Numbered from the stretch's first letter, positions 52,185 to 62,326 are shown. The stretch: DNA of 64,000 nucleotides from Sphingomonas bisphenolicum (GCF_024349785.1 NZ_AP018817.1:1209501-1273500), one strand, 5' to 3'. Notes: generated by a model from the sequence alone, not told the origin. Numbers and translations are program-made.

Positions 52185-53516
52185 ATGCTGCCATCGCCAT
52201 CTTCGCCGGTTCAGGCGGCGTCCCGGCTGCCCTTCTATCGCCAGCTCTATGTCCAGGTGCTCGTCGCGATTGCGCTGGGCGTGCTGATCGGCCATGTCTG
52301 GCCCGACGCAGGCAAGCAACTCAAGCCGCTGGGCGAGGCCTTCATCAAGCTGGTGAAGATGGTCATCGCTCCGGTCATTTTCCTGACCATCGTCACTGGC
52401 ATTGCGGGAATGAAGGAGCTGGGCGCGATCGGCCGGGTGGCGGCCAAGGCGTTCGCCTATTTCCTGACCTTCTCCACCCTGGCGCTGGTCGTCGGCCTCA
52501 TCGTCGCCAATGTCGTGCAGCCCGGTGCGGGCCTCAACATCGATCCCGCGACGCTCGATGCCGGCAAGGTGGCGGACTATGCCCATCAGGCGCATGAGCG
52601 CACGCTGACCGGTTTCCTGATGAGCATCATCCCGTCGACCATGGTGTCGGCGGTGGCGGACGGCAACATCCTTCAGGTATTGTTCGTGGCGATCCTGTTC
52701 GGCATTGCGCTGACCATGATCGGCGACAGGGCGCAGCCGCTGATGACGGTGCTCGAATCCGCCAGCCATGCGGTGTTCAAGCTGGTCGCCCTGCTGATGA
52801 AGGCGGCGCCGATCGGCGCCTTCGGGGCGATGGCCTTCACCATCGGCGAATATGGCGTCGGCACGCTCGCCAATCTCGCCGGGCTGGTGGCGACCTTCTA
52901 CCTGACCTCGCTGCTGTTCGTGCTGGGCGTCTTGGGCACGGTGGGCTGGTTCGCGGGGTTCAACATCCTCCACTTGATCCGCTATCTGAAGGCGGAACTG
53001 CTGCTGGTGCTGGGCACATCCTCATCGGAAGCCGCGTTGCCCAGCCTGATCGAGAAGATGGAGCGCGCCGGTTGCCGCAAGTCGGTCGTAGGGCTGGTCG
53101 TGCCGACCGGCTACAGCTTCAACCTCGACGGCACCAATATCTATATGACGCTGGCGGCGTTGTTCATCGCGCAGGCGTGTAACGTCCATATCAGCCTGGA
53201 GCAGCAAATCCTGCTGCTGCTGGTCGCGATGATCTCGTCGAAGGGCGCGGCGGGGGTCACCGGCGCGGGCTTCATCACGCTCGCCGCGACGCTCTCGATC
53301 GTGCCGTCGGTGCCGGTGGCCGGCATGACGCTGATCCTGGGCGTCGACCGTTTCATGAGCGAGGTCCGGGCTCTCACCAACTTCATCGGCAATGCCGTGG
53401 CGACGATCGTGGTGTCGGCCTGGGAGAAAGGGCTGGACCGCGAGCGGTTCAACGCCGCCATGGCGGGGCGGCCGCTCGATCCGACGCCCGACATGGAGGA
53501 AGTGGTGCCCGATTAA
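52185..53516 (+). CDS. dctA: C4-dicarboxylate transporter DctA
   Basis: DctA imports succinate, fumarate and malate with protons. The 443-aa protein has the SDF family pattern: [38 protein letters not shown], the serine-rich turn [45 protein letters not shown], and [21 protein letters not shown]. The ATG at 52185 gives a normal N-terminus. Confidence 0.96.
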   Translation: MLPSPSSPVQAASRLPFYRQLYVQVLVAIALGVLIGHVWPDAGKQLKPLGEAFIKLVKMVIAPVIFLTIVTGIAGMKELGAIGRVAAKAFAYFLTFSTLALVVGLIVANVVQPGAGLNIDPATLDAGKVADYAHQAHERTLTGFLMSIIPSTMVSAVADGNILQVLFVAILFGIALTMIGDRAQPLMTVLESASHAVFKLVALLMKAAPIGAFGAMAFTIGEYGVGTLANLAGLVATFYLTSLLFVLGVLGTVGWFAGFNILHLIRYLKAELLLVLGTSSSEAALPSLIEKMERAGCRKSVVGLVVPTGYSFNLDGTNIYMTLAALFIAQACNVHISLEQQILLLLVAMISSKGAAGVTGAGFITLAATLSIVPSVPVAGMTLILGVDRFMSEVRALTNFIGNAVATIVVSAWEKGLDRERFNAAMAGRPLDPTPDMEEVVPD

Positions 53517-53540
53517 AGCCGGGCGTCGCGGGAGCCGGTT

Positions 53541-53927
53541 TTAGGGATTGTCCGTCGAGGCCGGGACGCTTTCGCTGCCGAACATTCGCTCGACCTCCAG
53601 CACCAGGTCGCGCAGGTGGAAGGGCTTGGACAGCACCTTGGCCTGCGGCACCGCCTTGCCGGCCTTCAGCGTGACCGCGGCGAAGCCGGTGATGAACATG
53701 ATGCGCATGTCCGGCGCCACCGACGCGGCATGTTGCGCCAGTTCGATACCGTCCATTTCGGGCATCACGATATCGGTCAGCAGCAGGTCGAACCGGTCCG
53801 TGTCGATATGGGGCAGCGCGTCGCGGCCATTCTCCACCGACACGACCTCATACCCCGACCGTTCCAGCGCACGGGCCAGATAGGTCCGCATGCTCTCGTC
53901 ATCTTCGGCCAATAAAATGCGAACCAT
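53541..53927 (-). CDS. cpdR: CpdR-like single-domain response regulator
   Basis: The 128-aa product is one receiver domain very like Caulobacter CpdR: RILLAEDDESMRTYLARALERSGYEV, phospho-acceptor in LLLTDIVMPEMDGIELA, MFITGFAAVTL, and KVLSKPFHLRDLVLEVERMF. In Caulobacter CpdR primes the ClpXP protease for cell-cycle proteolysis when unphosphorylated. The start at 53927 is fixed by MVRILLAEDD. Confidence 0.93.
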   Translation of the reverse strand: MVRILLAEDDESMRTYLARALERSGYEVVSVENGRDALPHIDTDRFDLLLTDIVMPEMDGIELAQHAASVAPDMRIMFITGFAAVTLKAGKAVPQAKVLSKPFHLRDLVLEVERMFGSESVPASTDNP

Positions 53928-54069
53928 CGCCCCCAACACTCTCATCCGGCCGCCCCGCAGCCCTTGGCGCGCACCCGACGGGGTGGCGCGAAGCCCCTTT
54001 ATATGCGACAAGGTGTAAATATTATCCAGCCGGGCAAGTTTTTTCGGCGCGCTGGCGAAAGGAGCCGCA

Positions 54070-54963
54070 TTGGATCATTCCGCGCCGCGCGCCCCGACCC
54101 ATAGCGAAGCCGCCTTCGACCTGTACGGTCCTGCGATTCCTGATCGTCCCGCCGTGATTTCTGTCCCCCATGCGGCCCGCGACTATGGCGACGATCTGCT
54201 GGCCGACGCGCGCGTGCCCTTGTCGATCCTGCATCGGTTGGAGGATCGCTGGGCCGACCTTCTGGTCCACCCTTTGATCGCGCTGGGTTTCACCGTCGTC
54301 GTCGCCCGCGCGCCGCGCGCGCTGATCGACCTCAACCGACATGAGCGCGAGATCGATCCCGGCATGATCGCCGACCTGCCGCGCGACGCCGCGCTCCAGA
54401 GCAGCGCCAAGCTGCGCGGCGGCCTTGGCCTCTTCCCGCGTCGCCTGCCGGGCGCGCATGAATTGTGGCGCGGCCCGATGCGCTGGGCGGAGGCCCGCCG
54501 CCGGATCGAAACACTGCACCGGCCCTATCACGCGGCGTTGGCCCAGGTGATGGCCGCGGCGCGCGACGCGCACGGCCATGCGATCCTGATCGACATTCAT
54601 TCCATGCCGCCGCTGCCTCCGTCCGGCGCCGGCAGGCCGGCGCCGGCTATTGTGCTGGGCGACCGGTTCGGTCGCAGCGCCTCGACCCGGCTGATGACGC
54701 TGGCGGCCGATGTCGCGGGGGGTCAGGGCCTGATCGTGGCGCAGAACCACCCTTATGCCGGCGACCATCTCATCGACCGGCATGGCCGGCCGGAGCACGG
54801 GTTACACGCGCTGCAGGTCGAAATCGATCGCGTGCTCTATCTGGATGCGACGCTGGACCGACCGGGGCCGGGTCTGGTGCGGATGCAGGCGGTCGTGACG
54901 CGCATGGTGCAAGCGCTGGCGGCGGAATTGCCGCGCGCGGGCTATGCACTGGCCGCCGAATAG
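54070..54963 (+). CDS. N-formylglutamate amidohydrolase-family protein
   Basis: The 297-aa protein matches the HutG-type amidohydrolase pattern: AVISVPHAARDYGDDLL, LIDLNRHEREIDPGMI, and AILIDIHSMPP, which supply the metal-binding His/Asp/Glu. A TTG start at 54070 has AAAGGAG upstream. No hut genes are nearby, so the real substrate could be another formylated or N-acylated amino acid. It ends 3 bp from the convergent acyltransferase gene. Confidence 0.85.
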   Translation: MDHSAPRAPTHSEAAFDLYGPAIPDRPAVISVPHAARDYGDDLLADARVPLSILHRLEDRWADLLVHPLIALGFTVVVARAPRALIDLNRHEREIDPGMIADLPRDAALQSSAKLRGGLGLFPRRLPGAHELWRGPMRWAEARRRIETLHRPYHAALAQVMAAARDAHGHAILIDIHSMPPLPPSGAGRPAPAIVLGDRFGRSASTRLMTLAADVAGGQGLIVAQNHPYAGDHLIDRHGRPEHGLHALQVEIDRVLYLDATLDRPGPGLVRMQAVVTRMVQALAAELPRAGYALAAE

Positions 54964-54966
54964 GGG

Positions 54967-56874
54967 TCAGCGGCCGGCTGCGATCACCCACCGCGCACCC
55001 GTGGTGCTGAGATGGTGCGAATCGAAATAGAGCGGCTCGCCGTCGCGTTCGATGGCGCAGGAGCCGGTCGGGCACAGGGCCGCGACGGGATCGATCAGCG
55101 ACACCCCACGCGCCTGCCAGCGGGCGAAGAGGGCGCGCAGATGCGCGGTTCTTGCTTCGACATGGGCGCGGTCGATGCCGCGTGCCTCTGCCAGCTTTCC
55201 GGCCTGCGCCAGATGGGCCAGATGGCGCGGTACGTCGAACGGCTGGGGCGGCACCGGCCCGATCAGCACCACCTGCCGTCCTTCGGCACGGATGGCGGCG
55301 ATGGTGCGGTCCAGCTTGGCGACGAAGGCGGGATCATCGAAATCGCCATTGGCCCAGAAGGCGGCCAGGTAAATGCGCCGGATTGCCGGATCGGCGCGAA
55401 TCGCATCGAATGCCGTCTGGTTCGCGGCGGCGCAGCGGGCGTCCTTCGCCTCATAGCCCAGCACAGGCGGGCAACTCGACGTGGTACGTTCGATCAGCGA
55501 TCGATTCTGCGCCTTGGCATCCAGCGACAAGGCGTAGGCCAGTTCGACGCCATGGCTGTCGCCCCACAGCATAGCGTCGGGCGGCACCGATGCGCCGAGG
55601 GTGCAGGGCGTCGCGTTACGCATGAATATGTCGTGGCATTGCTTGCGCGTCGGCGCGAAATCCTTCTGCCCTGCCATCTGCGCCAGCACCTGCGGACCGA
55701 AGCGCGAGGGCCAGCCGCCCATCGCCAGCAGCGTCAACGCCAGCGCGCAGAGCAGGCTCATCGCCGCCGCGGTGAACAGGAAGATCGTCCGCGCCGGCAT
55801 GCGTCGTGGATCGCGGAAGGGGCGCTCGACCAGGCGCCAGGACAATGTTCCCGCCAGCAGCGCTGCGCCGATAACCGCGATCCGCGTCCCTCCCGCGAGC
55901 GGCAGGTCGGTCGCATATTCGGTGAAGACGATCAGCGGCCAGTGCCACAGATAGAGTGAGTAGGAGATCAACCCTATGCCGACCAGCGGGCCCCAGCCCA
56001 GCAACCGGCCGATCCGCGTGTCGGGGGCGGCATGGATCAGTGCAGCGGCGCCCAGCACCGGGGCGAGGGCGGTGATGCCGGGAAAGATCGTGGTGCGATC
56101 GTACAAGGCGACGGCCAGTGCGATCGCGAGCAGCCCCAGCCCGGCCACCAGTTCGCGCAGCCAGCGCGCCCGGATCGCCGGCACGGCGCCCAGCGCCAGC
56201 AAGGCCCCGGCAAACAATTCCCAGGCGCGGGTCGGCAACAGGTAGAAGGTGAAGCCGCTGGTGTCCCGTTGCATGACGATCGCGAGCGCCAGCGATGCTG
56301 CGGCGATGGCGGCCACGACCCCGGTGCGCCAGCGCGGCGCATAGCGCGCCAGCAGCATCAGCAGGATCGGGAAGCCGATATAATATTGCTCCTCCACCGC
56401 CAGCGACCAGGTATGGAGCAGGGGCTTCACGTCTGCGCCGCCGGAAAAATAGCCGGTGTCGGTGAAGAACCACAGATTGGAGGCGAACAAGGTCGCCGCC
56501 AGCGCCGACCGCGGCACGCCTTCCAGATCGCCGGGCAGATAGAACCAGGCCACGCCAGCCAGCACGATCAGGATCATCAGCGCCAGCGCGGGCATGATCC
56601 GGCGGAAGCGGCGTTCGTAGAAACGGGCGAGCGAGAAGCGGCCGTCATCGACTTCGCGGGCGATGATCCCGGTGATCAGATAGCCCGATATGACGAAGAA
56701 GATGTCGACCCCGACATAGCCGCCCGAAAAGCCCGGCACATGGGCGTGGAACAGCAGCACCGGCAGGATCGCGAGTGCGCGCAGTCCGTCGATGTCGCGG
56801 CGATAGCGCGCGGCGGAATGGGGGGCATTGGCGGTTCCATCCGCCGGTCCCGAAGCGGGAACTGGTCCGTGCAT
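54967..56874 (-). CDS. Acyltransferase-3 / SGNH fusion (OafA-type O-acetyltransferase)
   Basis: A 635-aa inner-membrane enzyme. The N-terminal acyltransferase-3 domain (about 30-385) has the typical start YRRDIDGLRALAILPVLLFHA, SGGYVGVDIFFVISGYLITGII and LLHTWSLAVEEQYYIGFPI, with about ten membrane segments. The C-terminal periplasmic SGNH domain has GDSHGVELAYAL and a terminal DSHHLSTTGA, supplying the catalytic Ser and Asp/His. It likely O-acetylates a surface glycan. The ATG at 56874 is preferred over a TTG at 56895; neither has a clear ribosome site. Confidence 0.88.
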   Translation of the reverse strand: MHGPVPASGPADGTANAPHSAARYRRDIDGLRALAILPVLLFHAHVPGFSGGYVGVDIFFVISGYLITGIIAREVDDGRFSLARFYERRFRRIMPALALMILIVLAGVAWFYLPGDLEGVPRSALAATLFASNLWFFTDTGYFSGGADVKPLLHTWSLAVEEQYYIGFPILLMLLARYAPRWRTGVVAAIAAASLALAIVMQRDTSGFTFYLLPTRAWELFAGALLALGAVPAIRARWLRELVAGLGLLAIALAVALYDRTTIFPGITALAPVLGAAALIHAAPDTRIGRLLGWGPLVGIGLISYSLYLWHWPLIVFTEYATDLPLAGGTRIAVIGAALLAGTLSWRLVERPFRDPRRMPARTIFLFTAAAMSLLCALALTLLAMGGWPSRFGPQVLAQMAGQKDFAPTRKQCHDIFMRNATPCTLGASVPPDAMLWGDSHGVELAYALSLDAKAQNRSLIERTTSSCPPVLGYEAKDARCAAANQTAFDAIRADPAIRRIYLAAFWANGDFDDPAFVAKLDRTIAAIRAEGRQVVLIGPVPPQPFDVPRHLAHLAQAGKLAEARGIDRAHVEARTAHLRALFARWQARGVSLIDPVAALCPTGSCAIERDGEPLYFDSHHLSTTGARWVIAAGR

Positions 56875-57034
56875 GGCGCCGGGCTTAACGGCCAAGCCCT
56901 GACATTTGCTTTATGCGGGCGGATGCGACTCGGAAAAAGAGTGCGACTGCGCAGCAGGCTGCGACGGCGGCGCGGTGTGTCGGCGCCCGATTGCGGAATT
57001 TGCAATCGCACCTCTGTCCTTCGCATTTGCGAAA

Positions 57035-57120
57035 ATCCGGCCGGCGAGACAAAAAGACTGTGCCTTTCAGGCATCCTCTCCTAAAACTTTCGGGCCGGTC
57101 TTGCGATCGGCCTTTTTTTT
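57035..57120 (+). ncRNA. Candidate small RNA 1
   Basis: A hairpin (TGCCT-TTC-AGGCA, 57061-57073) is followed by a pyrimidine-rich single-stranded stretch with CCTCTCCT (57075-57082), then an 8-bp terminator stem with T8. This hairpin/anti-Shine-Dalgarno-like/terminator layout is typical of trans-acting small RNAs. A weak promoter (TTGCAA-N17-GCATTT, from 57000) would start it near 57035; the 5' end is a guess. No Rfam family was recognised. Confidence 0.4.
57093..57120 (+). terminator. Strong rho-independent terminator, no upstream gene
   Basis: GGCCGGTC/GATCGGCC stem (one G-T pair), TTGC loop, T8. On the plus strand, 2.1 kb past the nearest plus-strand gene. Confidence 0.85.
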
Positions 57121-57139
57121 GTCATTCGGTTGGGCTAGA

Positions 57140-57169
57140 GCGACATTGCTGTTCGGCGCGCCATATAAC
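57140..57169 (+). promoter_or_regulatory. Possible promoter for small RNA 2
   Basis: GCGACA-N18-TATAAC; the -10 box is good, the -35 box matches four of six. A start near 57176 would follow. Confidence 0.35.
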
Positions 57170-57175
57170 AAGTTT

Positions 57176-57259
57176 CTGGAGAGGAGCCGCCGGTAAGACC
57201 GGCAAGGCGAGCCGAAGTATCAGGGGGATCGAGCGCCAGCCGCGCTCTCCCCCTTTTTT
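57176..57259 (+). ncRNA. Candidate small RNA 2
   Basis: About 84 nt from a possible promoter to a strong terminator. It contains GGAGAGGAG, a perfect hairpin (CCGGT-AAG-ACCGG, 57190-57202) and flanking GCC/GGC pairs, so it should be well structured. No frame with a start and ribosome site is seen. Could instead be a leader with attenuator, but the gene that follows is on the other strand. Confidence 0.38.
57223..57259 (+). terminator. Rho-independent terminator, no upstream gene
   Basis: GGGGGA/TCCCCC outer and GAGCGC/GCGCTC inner stems with a 2-nt bulge, CAGCC loop and T6. It reads on the plus strand just before the fbp stop, so it is not the fbp terminator. Confidence 0.85.
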
Positions 57260-57269
57260 CTCGCCCGGC

Positions 57270-58286
57270 TCAGGCCGTCTCCATTTCCTTGCCATAAGCG
57301 ACGACCGCCGCCACTTCGGCCTTGTCGCCCAGCACCACGCCGACGCGCTGGTGCAGGCCGGTAGCGGCAACGTCCATGATGGGCATGAAGCCGTCGCTCG
57401 ACGCGCCGCCCGCCTGCTCGATCAAATAGCTCATCGGATTGGCTTCATACATCAGGCGCAACTTGGCCTTGCCCGGATTGCGGTGGTCATAGGGGTACAT
57501 GAAGATGCCACCGCGCTTCAGGATGCGATGCACGTCGGCCACCATGGAGGCGGTCCAGCGCATGTTGTAATCCTTGCCGCACGGCCCCGCGCCACCCGCG
57601 ACGCGCTCGTCGATATAGCGGGTGATGGCGGGCGACCATTGGCGGCGGTTGGACATGTTGATCGCGAACTCGCACTTGCCCTGGGGCATCTTCATGTCCG
57701 GGTCGGTCATGACCCAGCTTCCCACTTCGCGGTCGAGCGTGAATTCGAACACGCCGGTGCCGACGCTGAGCACCAGCAGCGTCTGCGGCCCGTAGATGGC
57801 GTAGCCCGCAGCGACCTGCTGACGGCCGTCCTGGAGGAAATCCTCTTCCGTCACCTGCCGCCCGGCGCAGGCGTCGGGCGCCTTCAGAACCGAGAAGATA
57901 GTGCCGACCGACAGATCGACGTCGATATTGCTGGAGCCGTCGATCGGATCGAACAGCAGCAGATATTCGCCCTTGGGATAGCGATTGGGGATGAGATGGA
58001 TCGTCTCCATCTCTTCCGAGGCCATCGCGGCCAGATGCCCGCCCCATTCATTGGCGTCGAGCAGCAGTTCATTGGCGATCACGTCCAGCTTCTTCTGCAC
58101 CTCGCCCTGCACATTCTCGCTGTCCAGGCTGCCCAGCACTTCGCCCAGCGCACCTTTGCTCACCGCATGGCTGATCGTCTTGCACGCGCGCGCGACGGTT
58201 TCGATCAGCAGGCGCAGTTCGCCGGGCAGGACATTGGCGTTGCGTTGCTGTTCGATCAGGAAACGGGTCAGGGTGGTCCGGGACAT
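57270..58286 (-). CDS. fbp: Class 1 fructose-1,6-bisphosphatase Fbp
   Basis: Gluconeogenic and pentose-cycle phosphatase. The 338-aa protein has the metal-binding block [25 protein letters not shown] near residue 110, [17 protein letters not shown] and GGIFMYPYD, and SEEME at the Glu site. The start at 58286 (MSRTTLTRF) with GAAAGG upstream is preferred to an ATG 16 codons earlier. Confidence 0.97.
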   Translation of the reverse strand: MSRTTLTRFLIEQQRNANVLPGELRLLIETVARACKTISHAVSKGALGEVLGSLDSENVQGEVQKKLDVIANELLLDANEWGGHLAAMASEEMETIHLIPNRYPKGEYLLLFDPIDGSSNIDVDLSVGTIFSVLKAPDACAGRQVTEEDFLQDGRQQVAAGYAIYGPQTLLVLSVGTGVFEFTLDREVGSWVMTDPDMKMPQGKCEFAINMSNRRQWSPAITRYIDERVAGGAGPCGKDYNMRWTASMVADVHRILKRGGIFMYPYDHRNPGKAKLRLMYEANPMSYLIEQAGGASSDGFMPIMDVAATGLHQRVGVVLGDKAEVAAVVAYGKEMETA

Positions 58287-58388
58287 ATGCCGCCTTTCGC
58301 AAGAGATGGGTTTTGCGGCGCTATGCCGCGGCATGGAAGGGAACGGCCCGTCGCTACGGCACCCGTCCGCGCAAGTCCAGACGCCGCA

Positions 58389-59285
58389 TCATCCTTCCGT
58401 CGCCCGCCGTTGCGCGTCGTCGCGCCCGACCGCCAGGCCGCGGACGCGGGTTGCATCCTCCTCCGCGCCGCCGGCCTGGCGATAGGCGTGCTCGGCCCCG
58501 GCATAATCGCCGGCCCGTTCTGCGCACAGGCCGGCGTTGAACAGCAGCGACGGGTGGCCGGGCAGCGTCCCCGCCATTGCCGCCCATTGGCCGCGGGCCG
58601 CCACCGGATCGCGCTGCGACAGGCGGATGCTGTCCTTGAACGCCTGTCCCATCGCCTTGTCCATGCCCTCGCGCCCTTCGCGCAGGCGGATGCGATAATC
58701 CTCATGGCGCGGCAGAATGTCGTCGGCGAAGCGGTCGGCCGCGGTCCGCACCATTCTGGCGACGACCTCCCTGGGGCTGGGCTTGCCCTTGTCGCCGGGG
58801 CAGGTGGTGATGGTCTCGCTCTGCGGCCGGGTCTGGGTATAGAGGATGCGCCCGTCGTCGCTGCGCGCCACGCGCAGGGGGGAGGAGAAGCTGACCATTT
58901 CCTGCAGGCAGGTCGCCTCCACCTTGTCCTTGCGCACGCATTTGTCGCCCTGCTTCTCGGCGCATTGCTCGACCTTGCGCTTGACGTCGCCCTCGCGCAC
59001 CGATGCGTCGGCCATGCCGCTGACCAGCACATCGGCGTCCGGCCCGCGGCGCGACAGGGCAACGAGGTCGTAATAGGGCCGCCCATCGGGGCCGCGCCGG
59101 CTCAACTGCCCCTCGATCGCCAGCCCCAGCGCCATGCCGTCGCGGCCGGCGATCCGGTCGATGCCGATGCTGCGGGCCAGGCTGACCTCGCGATAGGGCG
59201 CCGGAAAATGGCCGTTCATTTCGAAGACTTCGGCATAGGCCGGCGCCGCGAGGCCCAGCGCCGCAAGGCACAGCATGAAACGCAT
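58389..59285 (-). CDS. Secreted protein with TPR-like end, function unknown
   Basis: A 298-aa protein with a signal peptide (MRFMLCLAALGLAAPAYA), several cysteines in the middle (VEQCAEKQGDKCVRK, EATCLQEM, TTCPGD) and a C-terminal helical repeat (AMAGTLPGHPSLLFNAGLCAERAGDYAGAEHAYRQAG) of TPR character. No family name can be given. The start at 59285 is chosen for the signal peptide. Divergent from terC. Confidence 0.72.
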   Translation of the reverse strand: MRFMLCLAALGLAAPAYAEVFEMNGHFPAPYREVSLARSIGIDRIAGRDGMALGLAIEGQLSRRGPDGRPYYDLVALSRRGPDADVLVSGMADASVREGDVKRKVEQCAEKQGDKCVRKDKVEATCLQEMVSFSSPLRVARSDDGRILYTQTRPQSETITTCPGDKGKPSPREVVARMVRTAADRFADDILPRHEDYRIRLREGREGMDKAMGQAFKDSIRLSQRDPVAARGQWAAMAGTLPGHPSLLFNAGLCAERAGDYAGAEHAYRQAGGAEEDATRVRGLAVGRDDAQRRATEG

Positions 59286-59423
59286 CGATATTCCCCCCAA
59301 ATCGAACGGTCCAGCATTAGAAACTGGGCCTTCGGGCATCAAGCAGCAACAAAGCGACGCTAGCATGATCGCGCCGTTTCGGTACGCTGCTGCTTGTCCC
59401 GACCGGGTGCAATAGAGGATGCT

Positions 59424-60212
59424 ATGGACAGTCTGATTACCGCCTTCACCGACCCTACGGCCCTTGCCGCGCTTGTTGCGCTGGTGGTGATGGAGGTGGT
59501 GCTGGGCATCGACAATCTGGTCTTCATCTCCATCCTGACCAACAAATTGCCCGAAGCGCAGCGGCCCAAGGCGCGCAAGATCGGCATCGGCCTGGCGCTG
59601 GCGATGCGGCTGGTGCTGCTTTCCATGATCGCGTGGATCGTGGGACTGACGCAGCCTGTGTTCGACCTGGGGCTGAGCGGCCCGCTGGACCAGCATGGCG
59701 CGCCGACGTTCGAAACCAATTTTTCCTGGCGCGACCTGATCCTGATCGCAGGCGGCCTGTTCCTGATCTGGAAGGCGACGCGGGAAATCCACCATAATGT
59801 CGATCCGACACCGGCGGACGGGGGGCTGGACAAGAAGGGCGTAGCGACCATGACCTTCGGCGCGGCGATCGTGCAGATCATCCTGCTCGACATGATCTTC
59901 TCGCTCGATTCGATCCTGACGGCGGTGGGCATGACGGACAATCTGGCGGTCATGTACATCGCCGTGATCGTGGCGGTGACGGTGATGCTGATCGCGGCCG
60001 ATCCGCTCGCCAACTTCATCGCGCGCAACCCGACCGTGGTGATGCTGGCGCTGGGCTTCCTGCTGATGATCGGCGCCGTGCTGATCGCCGACGGTTTCGG
60101 CGTGCATGTGCCCAAGGGCTATATCTACGCGGCGATGGCTTTCTCCACGCTGGTGGAGTGTCTGAACATCTTCGCGCGCCGCGCGCAGCAGCGGAAGAAT
60201 GCGGCAGAGTAG
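59424..60212 (+). CDS. TerC-family membrane protein
   Basis: The 262-aa protein has about seven membrane segments and the TerC signature [23 protein letters not shown] near residue 20, repeated later as [19 protein letters not shown]. The paired acidic residues in these segments suggest metal transport; in other bacteria TerC proteins export manganese at the translocon. AGAGGAT precedes the ATG at 59424. Confidence 0.92.
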   Translation: MDSLITAFTDPTALAALVALVVMEVVLGIDNLVFISILTNKLPEAQRPKARKIGIGLALAMRLVLLSMIAWIVGLTQPVFDLGLSGPLDQHGAPTFETNFSWRDLILIAGGLFLIWKATREIHHNVDPTPADGGLDKKGVATMTFGAAIVQIILLDMIFSLDSILTAVGMTDNLAVMYIAVIVAVTVMLIAADPLANFIARNPTVVMLALGFLLMIGAVLIADGFGVHVPKGYIYAAMAFSTLVECLNIFARRAQQRKNAAE

Positions 60213-60513
60213 GGGCGGCAAGGTCATAGCGCCGAAGTTCACACCGTTGTCGGGCGATATCGGCCCGACGCGCTTGCCAAGCGCCTGCAAGGCGTCCCCG
60301 ACGCGTCCCTTCCTACACCATGGCGGCACGACCGGCGCGCCAGGGACGCGGCGCTTTTCGCGAGGCAGGGGAGGGCAGGCATGGTGATCCATCGATCAGG
60401 ATAGATCAGATGAAATCCTACATTGGAAGCTTATTGGATTGTGCCGGATCGATTGCGCAGGCGGGCGGAAGATGCAAAAGGCCGCCGCGACTATCAGGAC
60501 AGGACTAAGACCC
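60213..60513. other. 301-bp gene-free stretch, terC to DUF2322-like gene
   Basis: No convincing gene. It contains two GC-rich inverted stretches (near 60255-60275, TCGGGC/GCCCGA, and near 60295-60355) and a small palindrome TGATC-CATC-GATCA at 60385-60398 with a nearby third GATCA, which could be an operator. An AT-richer part (60410-60440) may hold the promoter of the next gene. Confidence 0.45.
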
Positions 60514-60855
60514 ATGCTGGCAAAAATCGAACCGGGCGCGACCTTCAAGGATAATCTGGCCGGGCTGCCGTCGATCGACGGGCTGGCGCGTATCGACCTG
60601 ACGGATGCGCGTGGCGCGATCGTTGCGACGATCGAAAACCAGCCGGGCAAGCAGGGCTCGCTCGCGGTCTATCATTATCTTGGGCAGGCGTTCGGCGCGC
60701 TGGACGCGGCTGCGGCGGACCATGGCCTGGCCCTATTCGCGGAACATAGCGCCGATGCCCGCAACCGTCCGGGCGCGCATCCCAATGTCGATCGGCTGAT
60801 CGCGATTGCCGAAGGTGGCGCGGCGCTGGACATCGTGGTGGTGGCTGAGGGCTGA
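60514..60855 (+). CDS. DUF2322-like protein
   Basis: The 113-aa protein has a compact, conserved-looking sequence (FKDNLAGLPSIDGLARIDLTDARG, ENQPGKQGSLAVYHYLGQAFG, GLALFAEHSADARNRPGAHPNVDRL) that I associate with the uncharacterised DUF2322 family. No signal or membrane segment. The start at 60514 is the first Met with family-like sequence after it, though its ribosome site is weak. A terminator follows at 60919. Confidence 0.7.
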   Translation: MLAKIEPGATFKDNLAGLPSIDGLARIDLTDARGAIVATIENQPGKQGSLAVYHYLGQAFGALDAAAADHGLALFAEHSADARNRPGAHPNVDRLIAIAEGGAALDIVVVAEG

Positions 60856-60918
60856 CCGGGCCTTTTGTTGCTTTCAGAAGAAAGAGGCTTCGACAGGCTC
60901 AGGCGTAACATAGAGCAA

Positions 60919-60953
60919 GGGGGCAGGATCGCATGATCCCGCCCCCGTTTTTT
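60919..60953 (+). terminator. Rho-independent terminator after the DUF2322-like gene
   Basis: GGGGGC/GCCCCC and GGATC/GATCC stems with a GCAT loop, followed by G and T6. It separates the plus-strand gene from the convergent DAHP synthase gene. Confidence 0.88.
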
Positions 60954-60955
60954 CG

Positions 60956-62326
60956 TCAGGCCGCGGCGCGGCGTTCCTTCAGTTCTTCATTGAGCATTTC
61001 GGCCAGCAGGAAGGCCAGTTCCAGGCTCTGCGCCGCGTTCAGGCGCGGGTCGCAATGGGTGTGGTAGCGGTCGGCGAGGCCCTCGTCGGTGATGGCGATG
61101 GCGCCGCCGGTGCATTCGGTGACGTTCTGGCCGGTCATTTCGGCATGAATGCCGCCGCCGAAGCTGCCCTCGGCGCGGTGGACGGCAAAGAAGCCGCGCA
61201 CTTCGGCCAGGATGCGCTCGAACGGACGCGTCTTGTAGCCGTTCGCCGCCTTGATGACGTTGCCGTGCATCGGGTCGCAGGACCAGATGACCGGATGGCC
61301 TTCGCGCAGCACCGCGCGCACCAGCTTGGGCAGGCCCGCCTCGATCTTGTCATGGCCGTAGCGGGTGATGAGCGTGATGCGCCCGGCTTCCCGCTTCGGG
61401 TTCAGCGTGTCGAGCAGGCGTAGCAGTGCATCCGGTTCCAGGCTGGGACCGCATTTCAGGCCGATCGGATTGCCGATGCCGCGCAGATATTCGACATGGG
61501 CCGACCCTTCGAAGCGGGTGCGGTCGCCGATCCACAACATGTGCGCGGACGTATCGTACCAGTCGCCGGTCAGCGAATCCTGGCGGGTCAGCGCCTGTTC
61601 GAACGGCAGCAGCAGCGCTTCATGGCTGGTGTAGAAGCTGGTGCCGCCCAACTGGGGCACGGTTTCGGCGTCCAGACCGCAGGCGCGCATGAAGTCGAGC
61701 GCCTGGCCGATCTGGTCGGCCATCGCCTCGAATTTCGCGGCCCAGGGGCTGCGGCCCATGAAATCGAGCATCCAGCCATGGACGCGATCCAGCGACGCAT
61801 AGCCGCCGGTCGAGAAGGCGCGCACCAGGTTCAGCGTCGCGGCCGACTGGTTATACGCCTGCACCATGCGCTGCGGGTTCGGCTCGCGGGCTTCGGGCGT
61901 GAAGGCGATGTCGTTGACATTGTCGCCGCGATAGCTGGGCAGTTCCACGCCGCCGATCGTCTCGGTATCGGCCGAGCGCGGCTTGGCGAACTGGCCGGCC
62001 ATGCGGCCGACCTTCACCACCGGCAGCTTCGACGCGAAGGTCAGCACCACCGCCATCTGAAGCAGCACGCGGAAGGTGTCGCGGATATTGTTCGGATGGA
62101 ATTCCGCGAAGCTTTCCGCGCAGTCGCCGCCCTGCAACAGGAAGGCGTCGCCGGTCACGACCTTGGCGAGATCTGCCTTCAGGTTGCGTGCCTCGCCCGC
62201 AAAGACGAGGGGCGGAAACTGGCCAAGCTGGGCCTCTACCGAGGCAAGCGCCTCTGCGTCCCGGTAAAAGGGCATCTGGATGCCCTTATGCTCCCGCCAG
62301 CTTTCCGGCGTCCACTTCGCCGCCAC
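60956..62326 (-). CDS. Class II 3-deoxy-7-phosphoheptulonate (DAHP) synthase
   Basis: First enzyme of the shikimate pathway, joining PEP and erythrose 4-phosphate. The 456-aa protein is the plant-like class II type: [30 protein letters not shown] near residue 65, [22 protein letters not shown] loop, [15 protein letters not shown], and [13 protein letters not shown] at 62326 with AAGGAG upstream is the likely start. Confidence 0.96.
   Translation of the reverse strand: MAAKWTPESWREHKGIQMPFYRDAEALASVEAQLGQFPPLVFAGEARNLKADLAKVVTGDAFLLQGGDCAESFAEFHPNNIRDTFRVLLQMAVVLTFASKLPVVKVGRMAGQFAKPRSADTETIGGVELPSYRGDNVNDIAFTPEAREPNPQRMVQAYNQSAATLNLVRAFSTGGYASLDRVHGWMLDFMGRSPWAAKFEAMADQIGQALDFMRACGLDAETVPQLGGTSFYTSHEALLLPFEQALTRQDSLTGDWYDTSAHMLWIGDRTRFEGSAHVEYLRGIGNPIGLKCGPSLEPDALLRLLDTLNPKREAGRITLITRYGHDKIEAGLPKLVRAVLREGHPVIWSCDPMHGNVIKAANGYKTRPFERILAEVRGFFAVHRAEGSFGGGIHAEMTGQNVTECTGGAIAITDEGLADRYHTHCDPRLNAAQSLELAFLLAEMLNEELKERRAAA

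Larger units (their letters stand above)
56896..57269. other. 374-bp gene-free stretch with two plus-strand terminators
   Basis: Lies between two minus-strand genes (the acyltransferase gene and fbp). It holds two independent hairpin-plus-T-run terminators on the plus strand (57093-57120 and 57223-57259), although the nearest plus-strand gene ends at 54963. The stretch 56896-57030 is GC-rich with no convincing frame. Two candidate small RNAs are listed separately. Confidence 0.7.

Noticed and set aside
53508..53545. Weak hairpin after dctA as a terminator
   Set aside because: The arms (AAAGCCGG / CCGGTTTT) pair imperfectly and the T run is short and part of the stem.
56913..59363. Long plus-strand frame (816 codons) across fbp and the secreted-protein gene
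   Set aside because: Antisense to fbp, which has complete catalytic motifs. No recognisable domain and typical GC-rich antisense composition.
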